The translations under genes and the position numbers were made by a program. From positions 1 through 64,000 of the forward strand of contig CAKTNW010000001.1 of NCBI GenBank assembly GCA_934589145.1: a DNA stretch of 64,000 nt. The letters run 5' to 3'. A model generated the notes under the pieces. The model worked only from the letters and a program-made list of their open reading frames with translations, did not search any database and was not told the DNA's origin. This document shows, piece after piece, positions 48,513-56,790 of this stretch (its first letter is position 1; each line of letters begins with the position of its first letter). Source of the stretch: an uncultured Oscillospiraceae bacterium (GTDB lineage Bacteria; Bacillota; Clostridia; Oscillospirales; Oscillospiraceae).

Positions 48513-49558
48513 TGTATCTCATTCTCCTTTGGGGGAAGTTGGTGCTTTCCGAACATACGGGTCAGGCTCTCGGCGAAGTAGCTGAGGCGGGCGGCCACGG
48601 TGGCGTAATCCATGCGGGTGGGGCCTACCACGCCCACAAGGCCCCGCATGCCGTCGCCAATATCATAGCTGGCCACCACCACGCTGCTCTCTTTCAGGGC
48701 GTCGTTGACGTTCTCCGGCCCGATGAGGATCTGCATGGCGCTGCCGTCGGCGGGGACGGGAAGCTGCTCCTTGCTGTCCACCATAAAGTGCATCAGGTCG
48801 TGGGCTTTGTCGATATCCCGGAACTCCGGGAACTTCAGCAGTTGGCTGGCACCGTTGGTGAACACCTCGTGCTGCTGGCTCTCCTTTAGAAGCTCGGCGG
48901 CATATTCCACCACCTGGTTCAGCAGCAGAAACCATTGGCCGCTGACCTGATCCGACAGGTTCATCAGGTGGGCGTTCATGTCCGCCGGACTGATGCCCGT
49001 GAAGTGGGTGTTCAGCAGGTGGCTGATCTGAGGCAGCGTCTCCGCCTCCAGCGGCAGGCTCAGCGACATCAGACGGCTTTTCACCCGGCTGTCCGACAGC
49101 ATCACCACCGCGATCACCGACGCTGTGTCCACGGCGATCAGCTCGAACCGGCGCACCGTGGCGTCGGCGGTGTGATCTGCCACCGCGTAGGTGGGGTAGT
49201 CCACAAAGCTGGACACCATCTGGCCCGTCTTGGCGATCACCTGATCGGTGCCCTTCAGCTCCTGCTGCAGGGTGCTGTTGATCTGGGCGGCCTCCTCGTC
49301 AGAGATGGGCTTGCGCTCCATCAGCTCGTTGACGTACAGCCGGTAGCCCAGCGGGGAGGGGATCCGTCCGGCGCTGGTGTGGGGCTGCTCTAAGTAGCCC
49401 ATGTCGCTCAGTTCCGCCAGCTCGTTGCGGACAGTAGCGGAGCTGACCTTTTCCGGCATCCGCTCGGCGATGGCCTTGGAACCCAGCGGCTCGGCAGTGT
49501 CGATGTAGCTCTCCACCACGATCTTCAATATTTGCTTTTTTCGCGCTGTCAATTCCAT
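48509..49558 (-). CDS. hrcA: Heat-inducible transcription repressor HrcA
   Basis: A 349-residue repressor. The winged helix is at the start (LTARKKQILKIVVESYIDTA, then SSATVRNELAELSDMGYLEQPHTSAGR, split near residues 35-62), followed by a GAF-like domain and dimerisation region. HrcA binds CIRCE and needs GroEL to fold, which couples chaperone supply to gene expression. It is the first gene of the operon, behind a CIRCE element and a consensus promoter, so it represses itself with grpE, dnaK and dnaJ. Confidence 0.97.
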   Translation of the reverse strand: MELTARKKQILKIVVESYIDTAEPLGSKAIAERMPEKVSSATVRNELAELSDMGYLEQPHTSAGRIPSPLGYRLYVNELMERKPISDEEAAQINSTLQQELKGTDQVIAKTGQMVSSFVDYPTYAVADHTADATVRRFELIAVDTASVIAVVMLSDSRVKSRLMSLSLPLEAETLPQISHLLNTHFTGISPADMNAHLMNLSDQVSGQWFLLLNQVVEYAAELLKESQQHEVFTNGASQLLKFPEFRDIDKAHDLMHFMVDSKEQLPVPADGSAMQILIGPENVNDALKESSVVVASYDIGDGMRGLVGVVGPTRMDYATVAARLSYFAESLTRMFGKHQLPPKENEIQ

Positions 49559-49571
49559 GGCTTTTCTCCGT

Positions 49572-49598
49572 TTAGCACTCGCTATCTCTGAGTGCTAA
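49572..49598. promoter_or_regulatory. CIRCE operator
   Basis: TTAGCACTC (49572-49580), nine bases, GAGTGCTAA (49590-49598): a perfect CIRCE, between the promoter and the hrcA start. Confidence 0.97.
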
Positions 49599-49601
49599 TC
49601 C

Positions 49602-49630
49602 AGTGTACCACCGGCAGGGCGGAATGTCAA
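49602..49630 (-). promoter_or_regulatory. Promoter of the hrcA operon
   Basis: Consensus TTGACA (49630-49625), a 17-base spacer and TACACT (49607-49602) on the minus strand, with CIRCE directly downstream. Confidence 0.88.
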
Positions 49631-49669
49631 GAGCGGGAGAGTTGAATTATTTGTGAACAATCGCCCTTT

Positions 49670-50008
49670 TCACCCCTGCTGCGCCGTCATCCGGGCCTCG
49701 GCCCAGTCGCTGAGCTGCTCCAGGATGGGCAGCAGGGCGCGGCAGTCGTCGGTGGGGCTGTACTCCACCCGCACCGGCACCTCGGGATACACCGTGCGCA
49801 CCACAAGACCGTCGGCCTCCAGCTCACGCAGAGAGGACGCCAGCACCGTGTTGCTGATGCCGTCCAGCTTGCCCCGCAGGGCGTTATACCGCAGCGACCC
49901 CGCGTTGACCAGGGCGCAGACGATCTGCACCTTCCACTTGCCGCCGATGACGCTCATGGCGTAGTGCAGCGGGCATTTCTCCATGCAGGGACAATCGTAA
50001 TGGGACAT
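49670..50008 (-). CDS. HxlR-family transcriptional regulator
   Basis: A 112-residue winged-helix protein of HxlR type: a Cys-containing start (DCPCMEKCPLHYAMSVIGGK) followed by WKVQIVCALVNAGSLRYNALR and SSLRELEADGLVVR, with the wing near VYPEVPVRVEYS. The conserved first Cys pattern senses redox or electrophiles in relatives such as HypR/YodB. It is divergent from the LysE-type exporter gene, which it probably controls. AGGAG precedes the ATG. Confidence 0.9.
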   Translation of the reverse strand: MSHYDCPCMEKCPLHYAMSVIGGKWKVQIVCALVNAGSLRYNALRGKLDGISNTVLASSLRELEADGLVVRTVYPEVPVRVEYSPTDDCRALLPILEQLSDWAEARMTAQQG

Positions 50009-50110
50009 GGTAAGCTCCTCCTGACCTTGTTATGAAAATCTGCGCTCTTGCGTTTTCCGGCTATCGTGCTATGATTATAGCAGGTAAGAAAAAAGGAGTA
50101 AATAGTCAAT

Positions 50111-50731
50111 ATGAATATCTATCTTCAGGGCCTCACCATGGGCCTTGCCTATGTAGCCCCCATCGGATTGCAGAACCTGTTCGTCATCAACAGCGCCCTG
50201 ACCCAGAAGCGCAGCCGCGTCTATCTGACGGCGCTGATCGTGATCTTCTGGGATATCTCGCTGGGTCTCTCCTGCTTCCTGGGCGCGGGCGCGCTGATGC
50301 AGGCGCTGCCCTGGCTGCAGAAGGTCATTCTGGCGGTGGGCAGCCTCATCGTCATCTGGATCGGCATCGGCCTGCTGCGCTCCAAGGCCAGCCTGGAGGG
50401 CGGCAGGGACGTGAACGTGCCCGTCTGGAAGCTGATCACCAGCGCCTTTGTGGTGACGTGGCTGAACCCCCAGGCCATCATCGACGGCACCATGATGCTG
50501 GGCGCTTTCCGGGCCAGCCTTCCCGCCGGAACGGACGTGTTCTTCATCTGCGGCTTCGGCTCCGCGTCCATCCTCTGGTTCCTGACTTTGTCCACCGTGG
50601 TCTCCCTGCTGGGCAGCCGGTTCAACGAAAAGATCCTGAACATTATCAATAAGGTATGCGGCGCGGTGATCATCTTCTACGGCCTGAAGCTGGCCTGGAG
50701 CTTCATCAAAATGATGGGCTGGATCGGCTGA
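50111..50731 (+). CDS. LysE/ArgO-type amino-acid exporter
   Basis: A 206-residue membrane protein with six hydrophobic segments and the LysE-family start GLTMGLAYVAPIGLQNLFVINSA. VTWLNPQAIIDGTMMLGAF near 115-133 is the conserved core motif. Members export basic or other amino acids and analogues. It is divergent from the HxlR regulator with about 100 bases between. AAAGGAG precedes the ATG. Substrate not readable. Confidence 0.9.
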   Translation: MNIYLQGLTMGLAYVAPIGLQNLFVINSALTQKRSRVYLTALIVIFWDISLGLSCFLGAGALMQALPWLQKVILAVGSLIVIWIGIGLLRSKASLEGGRDVNVPVWKLITSAFVVTWLNPQAIIDGTMMLGAFRASLPAGTDVFFICGFGSASILWFLTLSTVVSLLGSRFNEKILNIINKVCGAVIIFYGLKLAWSFIKMMGWIG

Positions 50732-50772
50732 GGATGAATTGAATATTTTGACGAAAAAAGCGGGAAAAGTTC

Positions 50773-50800
50773 TTGCATATTTCCCAAATCGTGATATGAT
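50773..50800 (+). promoter_or_regulatory. Promoter of the FMN dehydrogenase gene
   Basis: TTGCAT (50773-50778), 16 bases and TATGAT (50795-50800), about 50 bases before the ATG. Confidence 0.55.
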
Positions 50801-50848
50801 ATGCCATACCTACGCCCTGCGCGGCGATTTGAAAGTGAGGAATGAGAC

Positions 50849-51862
50849 ATGACATATCAGGAGATCCTGGATCGCTCCCGCGATCAGATCGGGCCTTTCT
50901 GCAAATCCTGTAAGATCTGCAACGGTATGGCCTGCAAGAACACCGTCCCCGGCCCCGGCGCCAAAGGTCTGGGCACCGGCTTCATCCGCAACTATCAGAA
51001 GTGGCAGGAGCTGTGCGTCAACATGGACACCATCTGTGAGAACGGCCCGGCGGACACCACCTTCGATTTCTTCGGTCATCAGCTGACCATCCCTGTCATG
51101 GCGGGCCCCGTGGGCGCCATGCAGCTTCACTATGGCGACAAATATGATGACCTGACCTATAACGACCTGCTGGTCACCGCCTGCGCCAAGGCGGGCATCC
51201 TGGCCTTCACCGGCGACGGCACCAACCCCGCCGTCATGGAGGCTGCCGTCAACGCCATCGGCGAGAATCACGGCGCCGGCGTCACCACCATCAAGCCCTG
51301 GAACCAGGAACTGGTGATGCAGAAGATGGACATGGCCAAGAAGTGCGGCGCGTGGGCCATCGCCATGGACATCGACGGCGCGGGCCTGCCCTTCCTGAAG
51401 AACCTGACGCCGCCCGCCGGCAGCAAGACGGTGGAGCAGTTGAAGGAGATCGCCGACTACGCCGGTGTGCCCTTCATCCTGAAGGGCATCATGACCGCCA
51501 AAGGCGCGGAGAAGGCCGTGAAGGCCGGTGCCAAGGCCATCATCGTGTCCAACCACGGCGGCCGTGTGCTGGATCAGTGCCCCGCCACGGCGGAGGTGCT
51601 GCCGGAGATCGTGGACGCCGTCGGCAAGGACGTGATGGTGCTGGTGGACGGCGGTATCCGTACCGGTATGGACGTGTTCAAGGCCCTGGCCCTGGGTGCC
51701 AAGGGCGTGCTGATCGCCCGTCCCTTCGTCAACATGGTGTATGGCGGCGGCGAGGAAGGCCCTGCCGTGCTGGTGGCCAAGCTGAAGGCCGAGCTGGAGG
51801 ACACCATGCTGATGTGCGGTGCCCACTCTCTGGCAGAGATCGACCGGAGCATGGTGCGGTAA
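50849..51862 (+). CDS. FMN-dependent 2-hydroxyacid dehydrogenase/oxidase with Cys-rich N-terminus
   Basis: A 337-residue TIM-barrel flavoenzyme. FMN and substrate sites: PVMAGPVGAMQLH near 74-86, FILKGIMTAKGAEKA near 209-223, the catalytic His in VSNHGGRVLDQ near 233-243, and VLVDGGIRTGMDVFKALALG near 263-282 (phosphate loop). Family members oxidise lactate, glycolate, mandelate or long 2-hydroxyacids. Unusual is the N-terminal CKSCKICNGMACKN (about 19-32), a four-Cys cluster not present in lactate oxidase, which suggests an iron-sulfur or zinc site feeding electrons to a non-oxygen acceptor. This fits anaerobic life but is inference. Confidence 0.88.
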   Translation: MTYQEILDRSRDQIGPFCKSCKICNGMACKNTVPGPGAKGLGTGFIRNYQKWQELCVNMDTICENGPADTTFDFFGHQLTIPVMAGPVGAMQLHYGDKYDDLTYNDLLVTACAKAGILAFTGDGTNPAVMEAAVNAIGENHGAGVTTIKPWNQELVMQKMDMAKKCGAWAIAMDIDGAGLPFLKNLTPPAGSKTVEQLKEIADYAGVPFILKGIMTAKGAEKAVKAGAKAIIVSNHGGRVLDQCPATAEVLPEIVDAVGKDVMVLVDGGIRTGMDVFKALALGAKGVLIARPFVNMVYGGGEEGPAVLVAKLKAELEDTMLMCGAHSLAEIDRSMVR

Positions 51863-51875
51863 ACAGAAAATAAGC

Positions 51876-51900
51876 AAAGGACGGGGTGACCCGTCCTTTG
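51876..51900 (+). terminator. Terminator after the FMN dehydrogenase
   Basis: AAAGGACGGG-GTGA-CCCGTCCTTT, then GTGTTTTG. Confidence 0.85.
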
Positions 51901-51902
51901 TG

Positions 51903-52347
51903 TTTTGTAAACGGTACGCGGGGCGTCGAGGACGCCGCCCCCTACGAAATTCGATCGTATACCCGCTCGTAGAGGTCAACGACAAGCGCAGTGGAGCAAA
52001 GCGGAATAAGTACCCTTGAGGTATTGGCCCGTAAGTACGGCGGCGGCCTGAGGTCAGGCCGCCCTACGAAGGATCTCGATACCAGTTGCGTAGGGCGGGG
52101 TGACCTCACCCCGCCGCACGATAAAAGCAAGGATGCCTTTTCCACACTATATCAGCGGCAGCGGCGCTGGAGCAGAGACGATTCGATGACAGCACGACAA
52201 GGAAAATTTTGCGTGAACGCGCGGTACATGGTCACAGGGCTAAAAGCATTATAGCGCGCCCGGAAGTGAAGAAACCGGAGGTTTCTTCTGGCGTTTTTGC
52301 CTACTTTTGCCGCTATTGGCAAAAGTAGGTCGCTCCGGAGAGCGAAA
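51903..52347. repeat. Long hairpin-rich repeat, copy B (5' part replaced)
   Basis: The right half matches copies A and C: AGCGGCAGCGGCG, GGAGCAGAGACGATTCGATG, TGCGTGAACGCGCGGTA, AAGAAACC-GGA-GGTTTCTT (52269-52287), CCTACTTTTGCC with GGCAAAAGTAGG (52300-52329), and TCGCTC-CGGA-GAGCGA (52330-52345). The left half lacks the GGTACTTTTG hairpin and instead carries short palindromes: GGCGTCGAGGACGCC (51918) and the GGCGGCCTGAGGTCAGGCCGCC and GGCGGGGTGACCTCACCCC pair (52036-52115). No gene is seen. Confidence 0.72.
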
Positions 52348-52371
52348 CACCCCCTCCCCAAAAATCCATAA

Positions 52372-52402
52372 AAAAGCTCCACCCGGATGGGCGGAGCTTT
52401 TC
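52372..52402. terminator. Bidirectional terminator after rpsR
   Basis: AAAAGCTCCACCC-GGAT-GGGCGGAGCTTTT with one mismatch, A and T runs at the ends. It ends 18 bases before the rpsR stop. Confidence 0.85.
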
Positions 52403-52419
52403 GTTGCGTATTGTTCGTC

Positions 52420-52671
52420 TTACTCAGTGACGAAGGGCAGCAGGGCGATCTGACGGGCGCGCTTGATGGCCTCGGTCAGCTGGCGCTGATGCATAGCGCA
52501 GGTACCGGTGGTGCGGCGAGGCAGGATCTTGGAGCGCTCGCTGATGAAGCGACGCAGCTTGGCAGCATCCTTATAATCAATATGCTCGCACTTATCCACG
52601 CAGAACTGGCAAACCTTCTTCCGCTTGCGGACGCCGCCGCGTGCGGGTCTGTTTTCACGTTCCATAGCCAT
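52420..52671 (-). CDS. rpsR: 30S ribosomal protein S18
   Basis: An 83-residue protein: Arg-rich start, zinc-type [15 protein letters not shown] near 22-36, then [20 protein letters not shown] and the C-terminal [20 protein letters not shown], all S18 signatures. The Cys positions mark the C+ (zinc-binding) paralogue form. It pairs with S6 on 16S rRNA. Last gene of the rpsF-ssb-rpsR operon. Confidence 0.98.
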   Translation of the reverse strand: MAMERENRPARGGVRKRKKVCQFCVDKCEHIDYKDAAKLRRFISERSKILPRRTTGTCAMHQRQLTEAIKRARQIALLPFVTE

Positions 52672-52717
52672 GGAATAGTCCTCCTTATCGTATTATTGGT
52701 GTGTCCTGGAACACGGA

Positions 52718-53188
52718 TCAGAACGGCAGGTCGCCGTCCTCGTCGTCGATCTCGGCAAAATCGCCGCCCACGGGTGCGGCATAGCCGCCGGTAGGGGCGC
52801 TGTAAGCGGGCGCGCTGGGCGCGGCATAGGCCGGGCCGTCGTTGAACGAACCGCCATTGCCGCCGCTGGGCCGGCTGTCGCCGAAATACACGTTGTCGGC
52901 AATAACCTCCGCGCTGCGGCGCTTATTGCCGTCTCTGTCCTGCCAATCACGGATCTGCAGACGGCCCTCCACAACGGCCATACGGCCCTTGGTGAAGTAC
53001 TTGGCGACGAACTCAGCAGTGCTGCGCCACGCCACCACGTCGATGAAATCCGTTTCCTTCTCGCCGGACTGGGACTTGAAATCACGGTCCACCGCCAGGG
53101 AGAAGCTGGTGACAGGGGTCCCGGACTGCGTGCGGCGCAGCTCGGGGTCACGGGTCAGGCGACCCATGATGAAGATCTTGTTGAGCAT
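52718..53188 (-). CDS. ssb: Single-stranded DNA-binding protein
   Basis: A 156-residue protein: OB fold to about 105 (MLNKIFIMGRLTRDPELRRT, VTSFSLAVDRDF, FIDVVAWRSTAEFV, GRMAVVEGRLQIRDWQDRDG), a Gly/Ala/Pro-rich linker, and the acidic interaction tip EIDDEDGDLPF, which binds repair and replication partners. It lies between the S6 and S18 genes, the universal arrangement; the ribosome site overlaps AAGGAGGGCGGC before the ATG. Confidence 0.98.
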   Translation of the reverse strand: MLNKIFIMGRLTRDPELRRTQSGTPVTSFSLAVDRDFKSQSGEKETDFIDVVAWRSTAEFVAKYFTKGRMAVVEGRLQIRDWQDRDGNKRRSAEVIADNVYFGDSRPSGGNGGSFNDGPAYAAPSAPAYSAPTGGYAAPVGGDFAEIDDEDGDLPF

Positions 53189-53198
53189 GCCGCCCTCC

Positions 53199-53495
53199 TT
53201 ACTCGTCCTTGCAGACGATCATGGAACGCATGACACCCTCGGTAATGCCCAGGATACGATCCAGCTCGCGGGGGAATTCCGGCGCGCTGGTGAAGGACAT
53301 CAGGACATAATAGCCTTCGGTCTTGTAGTTGATCGCGTAAGCGAGACGACGCTTGCCCCACTCGTCGACGACGACGTTGGAAGCATGCTGTTCAGCCAGA
53401 GCCTGGAACTTTGCCACGATCGCGGCAACAGCCTCCTCACCCTGTGCAGGGTCGATGATGTAAACGACCTCATAGTTGGCGGAAATCTTAGCCAT
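53199..53495 (-). CDS. rpsF: 30S ribosomal protein S6
   Basis: A 98-residue protein with YEVVYIIDPAQGEEAVAAIV near the start, then VVDEWGKRRLAYAINYKTEG and YYVLMSFTSAPEFPRELDRI, the S6 fold. It binds S18 and helix 22/23 of 16S rRNA. First gene of the operon. The ~100-base leader upstream (53496-53600) can fold around TCCTTG-CTCCTAT-CAAGGA; S6:S18 leader regulation is common in bacteria, but I could not confirm the conserved CCG bulge. Confidence 0.98.
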   Translation of the reverse strand: MAKISANYEVVYIIDPAQGEEAVAAIVAKFQALAEQHASNVVVDEWGKRRLAYAINYKTEGYYVLMSFTSAPEFPRELDRILGITEGVMRSMIVCKDE

Positions 53496-53609
53496 ACTTT
53501 TGCACCTCCTTCTGGACTAATGGCCCCTATTCCTTGATAGGAGCAAGGATTTGCCCACGACTTGCCATAATACGCGAGCCTAATCATTTTACCATTCCTG
53601 CGGGAAAAG

Positions 53610-54119
53610 TCAATCTTTTTTTTGCAATTCTTTGAAATATTTCGTTTTCTCCAGGGCTTTCAGCAGCAAAAGGCCCAGAACATAGCACACCACCGCCTCG
53701 CTGACGGCCAGCGAGCAGGCGTTGTACCAGAAGGCGGGCATGAACGCCGCGGTGAAGCCGGTCTGCTCAAAGGCCAGCAGGCCGCCCACCAGCACCATGT
53801 TGACGATTACCGGCGGCAGCGGAGCCAGGTAGCGGCTGCGGCACCGGGAGGTGAGCCACGCGGCGATCAGCGTGGCCAGAGAGCCGATGATGATGTCCAG
53901 CAGGCCGTAGGGGCTGAACAGGTTGGCGATGAGGCAGCCCACGAACAGTCCCCCCACCGCCTCCGGGAAGAGGAACGGCGTGACGCACAGCGCCTCGGAG
54001 AACCGGAACTGGATGGGGCCGAAGGTCAGCCCGAATACCGAGCCGAAGATGGCCATGACGGCATAGGCCGCGCCGATCATACCGGAGACGGCCAGCCTGC
54101 GTGTGGTAAGATTCTTCAT
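53610..54119 (-). CDS. queT: QueT-family queuosine-precursor transporter
   Basis: A 169-residue membrane protein with five to six hydrophobic segments and the QueT pattern: RRLAVSGMIGAAYAVM, then IQFRFSEALCVTPFLFPEAV near 36-55, GCLIANLFSPYGLLDII and the final helix ahead of KTKYFKELQKKD. It is the substrate-binding S component of an ECF transporter, usually for preQ0/preQ1-type precursors of queuosine. No preQ1 riboswitch precedes it: it is read through from the sigma/anti-sigma genes, whose last gene it overlaps by four bases. Next to dus, it adds a second tRNA-modification link. Confidence 0.85.
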   Translation of the reverse strand: MKNLTTRRLAVSGMIGAAYAVMAIFGSVFGLTFGPIQFRFSEALCVTPFLFPEAVGGLFVGCLIANLFSPYGLLDIIIGSLATLIAAWLTSRCRSRYLAPLPPVIVNMVLVGGLLAFEQTGFTAAFMPAFWYNACSLAVSEAVVCYVLGLLLLKALEKTKYFKELQKKD

Positions 54120-54739
54120 TCCGTCACCTCCAGAATCAGCGTCAGACTGCCCTCGACACCGTACAGGGCGTCCACCGTCCGGCCCAGCTCCTGCGCCTGC
54201 TGCTCAGTAAGGACATAGGTGTAACGGACGTTTTCGATTTTCGTGGGTTGGATGTCCATGGTGTCCAGCGCCACCTTCGCATCCTTGGCGTCCTGTCCCA
54301 CCAGGGTCAGGGTCTGATCGGTACCCTTGGTATTCGCTTTCAAGCTTTCGCTGTTGTTGTCCTGAGCTGTACCTGACTCGCTGTTTTCATCGGCGGGCTC
54401 GCCGGTGAAATAGACGCCGCCCTCGGTGCTCCGGGGCTCTTCGTCGGTATCGGGGGCCGCATCCGCCATGGGCGCGGCGCAGTCGGCGTTGGCTATCTGG
54501 TCGGAGGCAGAGCTCCCCCGGGGCATCAGCAGCGGGATGGTCACGGCGATCACCGCGCAGGCGGCCACCGCCGCCAGCAGCTTGATCACCGGCTGCTTCC
54601 GCAGGGGCTTTTCCTGGGGTGTGCGGCGCACCTGCTCCATGAGCCGCGCCGTGAAATCCTCGGAGGGTGCGGCATCGGACGCCAGAGCATCCCGCAGAAG
54701 CGCATCAAATACGTCGTTTTCCCGTTCGTTGTTCTTCAT
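54116..54739 (-). CDS. Anti-sigma factor (single-pass membrane protein)
   Basis: A 207-residue protein. The first 60 residues are a charged cytoplasmic head (NDVFDALLRDALASDAAPSE, DFTARLMEQVRRTP), then one membrane helix (LLAAVAACAVIAVTIPLLM, about 54-72), then an acidic Ser/Asn-rich linker and an outer domain ending GSLTLILEVTE. This layout and the four-base overlap with the ECF sigma gene upstream identify it as the likely membrane anti-sigma factor. No zinc-finger HxxxCxxC is present, so it is not of the ZAS type. The signal sensed is unknown. Confidence 0.82.
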   Translation of the reverse strand: MKNNERENDVFDALLRDALASDAAPSEDFTARLMEQVRRTPQEKPLRKQPVIKLLAAVAACAVIAVTIPLLMPRGSSASDQIANADCAAPMADAAPDTDEEPRSTEGGVYFTGEPADENSESGTAQDNNSESLKANTKGTDQTLTLVGQDAKDAKVALDTMDIQPTKIENVRYTYVLTEQQAQELGRTVDALYGVEGSLTLILEVTE

Positions 54740-55335
54740 GGCCGCGCCTCCTTTCCTTTTGTTTCTGTATGTATGACGCTCCCCGCGCCGAAAAGGTTCC
54801 CGCTTTTTGACAAAATCTCTTTGAGCTGCGCTTTGGCCCGGTTCAGCCGGGATTTCACCGTGCCGGAGGGCAGCTTCAGCACCGCGCCGATCTCCTCATA
54901 GCTCAGCTCCTCCATGAACCGCAGCACCACCACCTCACGCTGCTCCGGCGCAAGCTGCAGAATGGCATTGCGGACGATCTCCCGCTGCTCCGCCTGCTCC
55001 GCCTGCTGCTGGGGACTGGGCGCGGGGTCGGCGGCGTTGACCTCGGTGATGTCGTCGGCGGCGATCTGCCGCTTCTCCCGTCGCATCAGGTCGATGGCGG
55101 CGTGGGTGGTCAGTTGATAGAGCCAGGTGGAAAACTGGCTCTCCCCCCGGAAGTTGGGCAGGGCTTTCCACGCCGACAGGAACGCCTCCTGGGCCACCTC
55201 GTCGGCGTCGGCCTCGCTGCCGCACATCCGCAGGGCCAGCCGGAATACCTGATCCCGATAGGCCACCACCAGTTGTTCAAAGGCGTCGGCGTCTCCCCGC
55301 CGTGCCCGGGCAATGATCTTCTCCTGATCCTTCAT
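54736..55335 (-). CDS. ECF-type RNA polymerase sigma factor
   Basis: A 199-residue sigma-70 family member with region 2 ([58 protein letters not shown]) and region 4 ([20 protein letters not shown], then [20 protein letters not shown]) joined by a Gln-rich linker. It directs a stress or envelope regulon. It overlaps dus upstream and the anti-sigma gene downstream by four bases each. SigW/RpoE-like is the nearest description. Confidence 0.94.
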   Translation of the reverse strand: MKDQEKIIARARRGDADAFEQLVVAYRDQVFRLALRMCGSEADADEVAQEAFLSAWKALPNFRGESQFSTWLYQLTTHAAIDLMRREKRQIAADDITEVNAADPAPSPQQQAEQAEQREIVRNAILQLAPEQREVVVLRFMEELSYEEIGAVLKLPSGTVKSRLNRAKAQLKEILSKSGNLFGAGSVIHTETKGKEARP

Positions 55336-56300
55336 TTCAAATCCCTCTTGATGCCCGCCGTTACGCGGTACACGTCCTCCATGGTGTTCATCCGAACGAT
55401 CTGATCCTTATAGTAGTTGGCGTGGGGCACGCCCTTGAGATACCAGGCGTAGTGCCGCCGGGCCTCCAGAATGGCCACCCGCTCCCCCTTGTCCTCCCGG
55501 GCGATCTCGATCTGCCGCACCGCCAGGTCGCACCGCTCAGGAAGCGGCGGCAGGGGCGGGATGGGCTCACCCGCCAGCGCCGCGGCGCACTGCTGAAAGA
55601 GCCACGGGTTCCCGAAGCAGCCCCGTCCGATCATGGCCATATCCGCCCCGGTGAATTGCAGGATCCGCAGACAGTCCTCCGCCGAAAACACGTCGCCGTT
55701 GGCGATGACGGGGATGGACACAGCCTCCTTCACCTCCCGGATGGTGACCCAGTCAGCCTGGCCGCCGTACATCTGGGCCCGGGTACGTCCGTGGACGGCC
55801 AGCGCCGCCACACCCACCTGCTCCAGCATCTTCGCCAGCTCCACGGCGTTGATGCTGCCCTTGTCCCAGCCCCGGCGCATCTTCACCGTCACCGGTACGG
55901 GACTGGCCTTCACCACCGCCTCGGCGATGCGGGCGGCCTTCTCCGGGTCCTTCATCAGGGCCGAGCCGTCGCCGTTGGAGACCACCTTCCCCACGGGGCA
56001 GCCCATGTTGATGTCGATGACCTCCGCGCCGGACACCTCCGCCGCGATCACCGCGGCCTCGGCCATACAGGTGATGTCGCTGCCGAAGATCTGGGCCGCC
56101 GCCGGATGCTCATTGGGGGCCATCTTCAGCAGGGTACGGCTCTTTTTATCCTGATAGCACAGCGCCTTGGCGCTGACCAGCTCCGTACAGGAGTAGCCCG
56201 CCCCCAGCTCACGGCAGATCTGCCGGAACGCCATGTCCGTCACCCCCGCCATAGGCGCCAGGGCAAGCCGGGAGGCCACCTCCACATTTCCGATCCTCAT
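55332..56300 (-). CDS. dus: tRNA-dihydrouridine synthase
   Basis: A 322-residue FMN enzyme (DusB-like): [20 protein letters not shown] near 11-30, [20 protein letters not shown] near 96-115 with the catalytic Cys of [30 protein letters not shown] near 173-187, and [10 protein letters not shown]. It reduces uridine in the tRNA D loop. The ATG at 56300 follows GGAGGATATGACCC; a longer frame is rejected. It leads the dus-sigma-anti-sigma-queT cluster, where each gene overlaps the next by four bases. Confidence 0.95.
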   Translation of the reverse strand: MRIGNVEVASRLALAPMAGVTDMAFRQICRELGAGYSCTELVSAKALCYQDKKSRTLLKMAPNEHPAAAQIFGSDITCMAEAAVIAAEVSGAEVIDINMGCPVGKVVSNGDGSALMKDPEKAARIAEAVVKASPVPVTVKMRRGWDKGSINAVELAKMLEQVGVAALAVHGRTRAQMYGGQADWVTIREVKEAVSIPVIANGDVFSAEDCLRILQFTGADMAMIGRGCFGNPWLFQQCAAALAGEPIPPLPPLPERCDLAVRQIEIAREDKGERVAILEARRHYAWYLKGVPHANYYKDQIVRMNTMEDVYRVTAGIKRDLK

Positions 56301-56379
56301 AGGGTCATATCCTCCGTGTAAAATGCATATCGTAAAGCATGTCCGCACATTATACCATATCTTTTTCCAGAAAAAAAGA

Positions 56380-56405
56380 GGGCGGACGACAACTCGTCCG
56401 CCCCA
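56380..56405 (-). terminator. Terminator after the spoIIE transcription unit
   Basis: On the minus strand GGGGCGGACGA-GTTG-TCGTCCGCCC followed by TCTTTTTTT, a canonical terminator. Confidence 0.9.
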
Positions 56406-56465
56406 AGTGAGGAGAAAATGTGGAAAGAAAGTCAACAAATGTTGTACAGCTTGAATAGCCGTACC

Positions 56466-56732
56466 TTACAGCAGCGCCACGGCGGCCCAGATGGCCCCGA
56501 TGACGGCGCTGCCCGCCGCCATCCACAGCGGCGGCGTCATGTGAAAGCTGCGCTGGGGGATCCCGTGGGTGCGGGCATAGCTTTTGGCCACGCGGACGGC
56601 CTGATCCACCAGCTGCTGCTGGTCGACCCCCGCACCGTCGCTGCTGAGAACGAAGATCGCCTGTTCAAAGATCTGCGGGTCAGGGCTGTCCACCACAATG
56701 ACCCGGCGGGAAACACCTTTTACCAAAACCAT
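56466..56732 (-). CDS. Small tail-anchored protein downstream of spoIIE, unknown function
   Basis: An 88-residue protein: VKGVSRRVIVVDSPDPQIFEQAIFVL near the start, an amphipathic middle (VDQQQLVDQAVRVAKSYARTHG) and a C-terminal membrane helix (PPLWMAAGSAVIGAIWAAVALL). AAGGAGG ends two bases before ATG 56732, rather close; a TTG two codons later (56726) has ideal spacing and may be the real start. Similar small proteins occur in many clostridia under misleading annotations such as translation factor; I assign no function. It follows spoIIE by 58 bases. Confidence 0.72.
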   Translation of the reverse strand: MVLVKGVSRRVIVVDSPDPQIFEQAIFVLSSDGAGVDQQQLVDQAVRVAKSYARTHGIPQRSFHMTPPLWMAAGSAVIGAIWAAVALL

Positions 56733-56790
56733 ACCCTCCTTGCGCGTCTCACATGTGTTATGATGAGAGTATGTCCCGGCCGCGGGCCGG

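Noticed and set aside
53496..53600. An S6:S18-binding leader before rpsF
   Set aside because: The place and size fit and a hairpin is present, but I could not find the conserved CCG bulge, so it is not called as a regulatory RNA.
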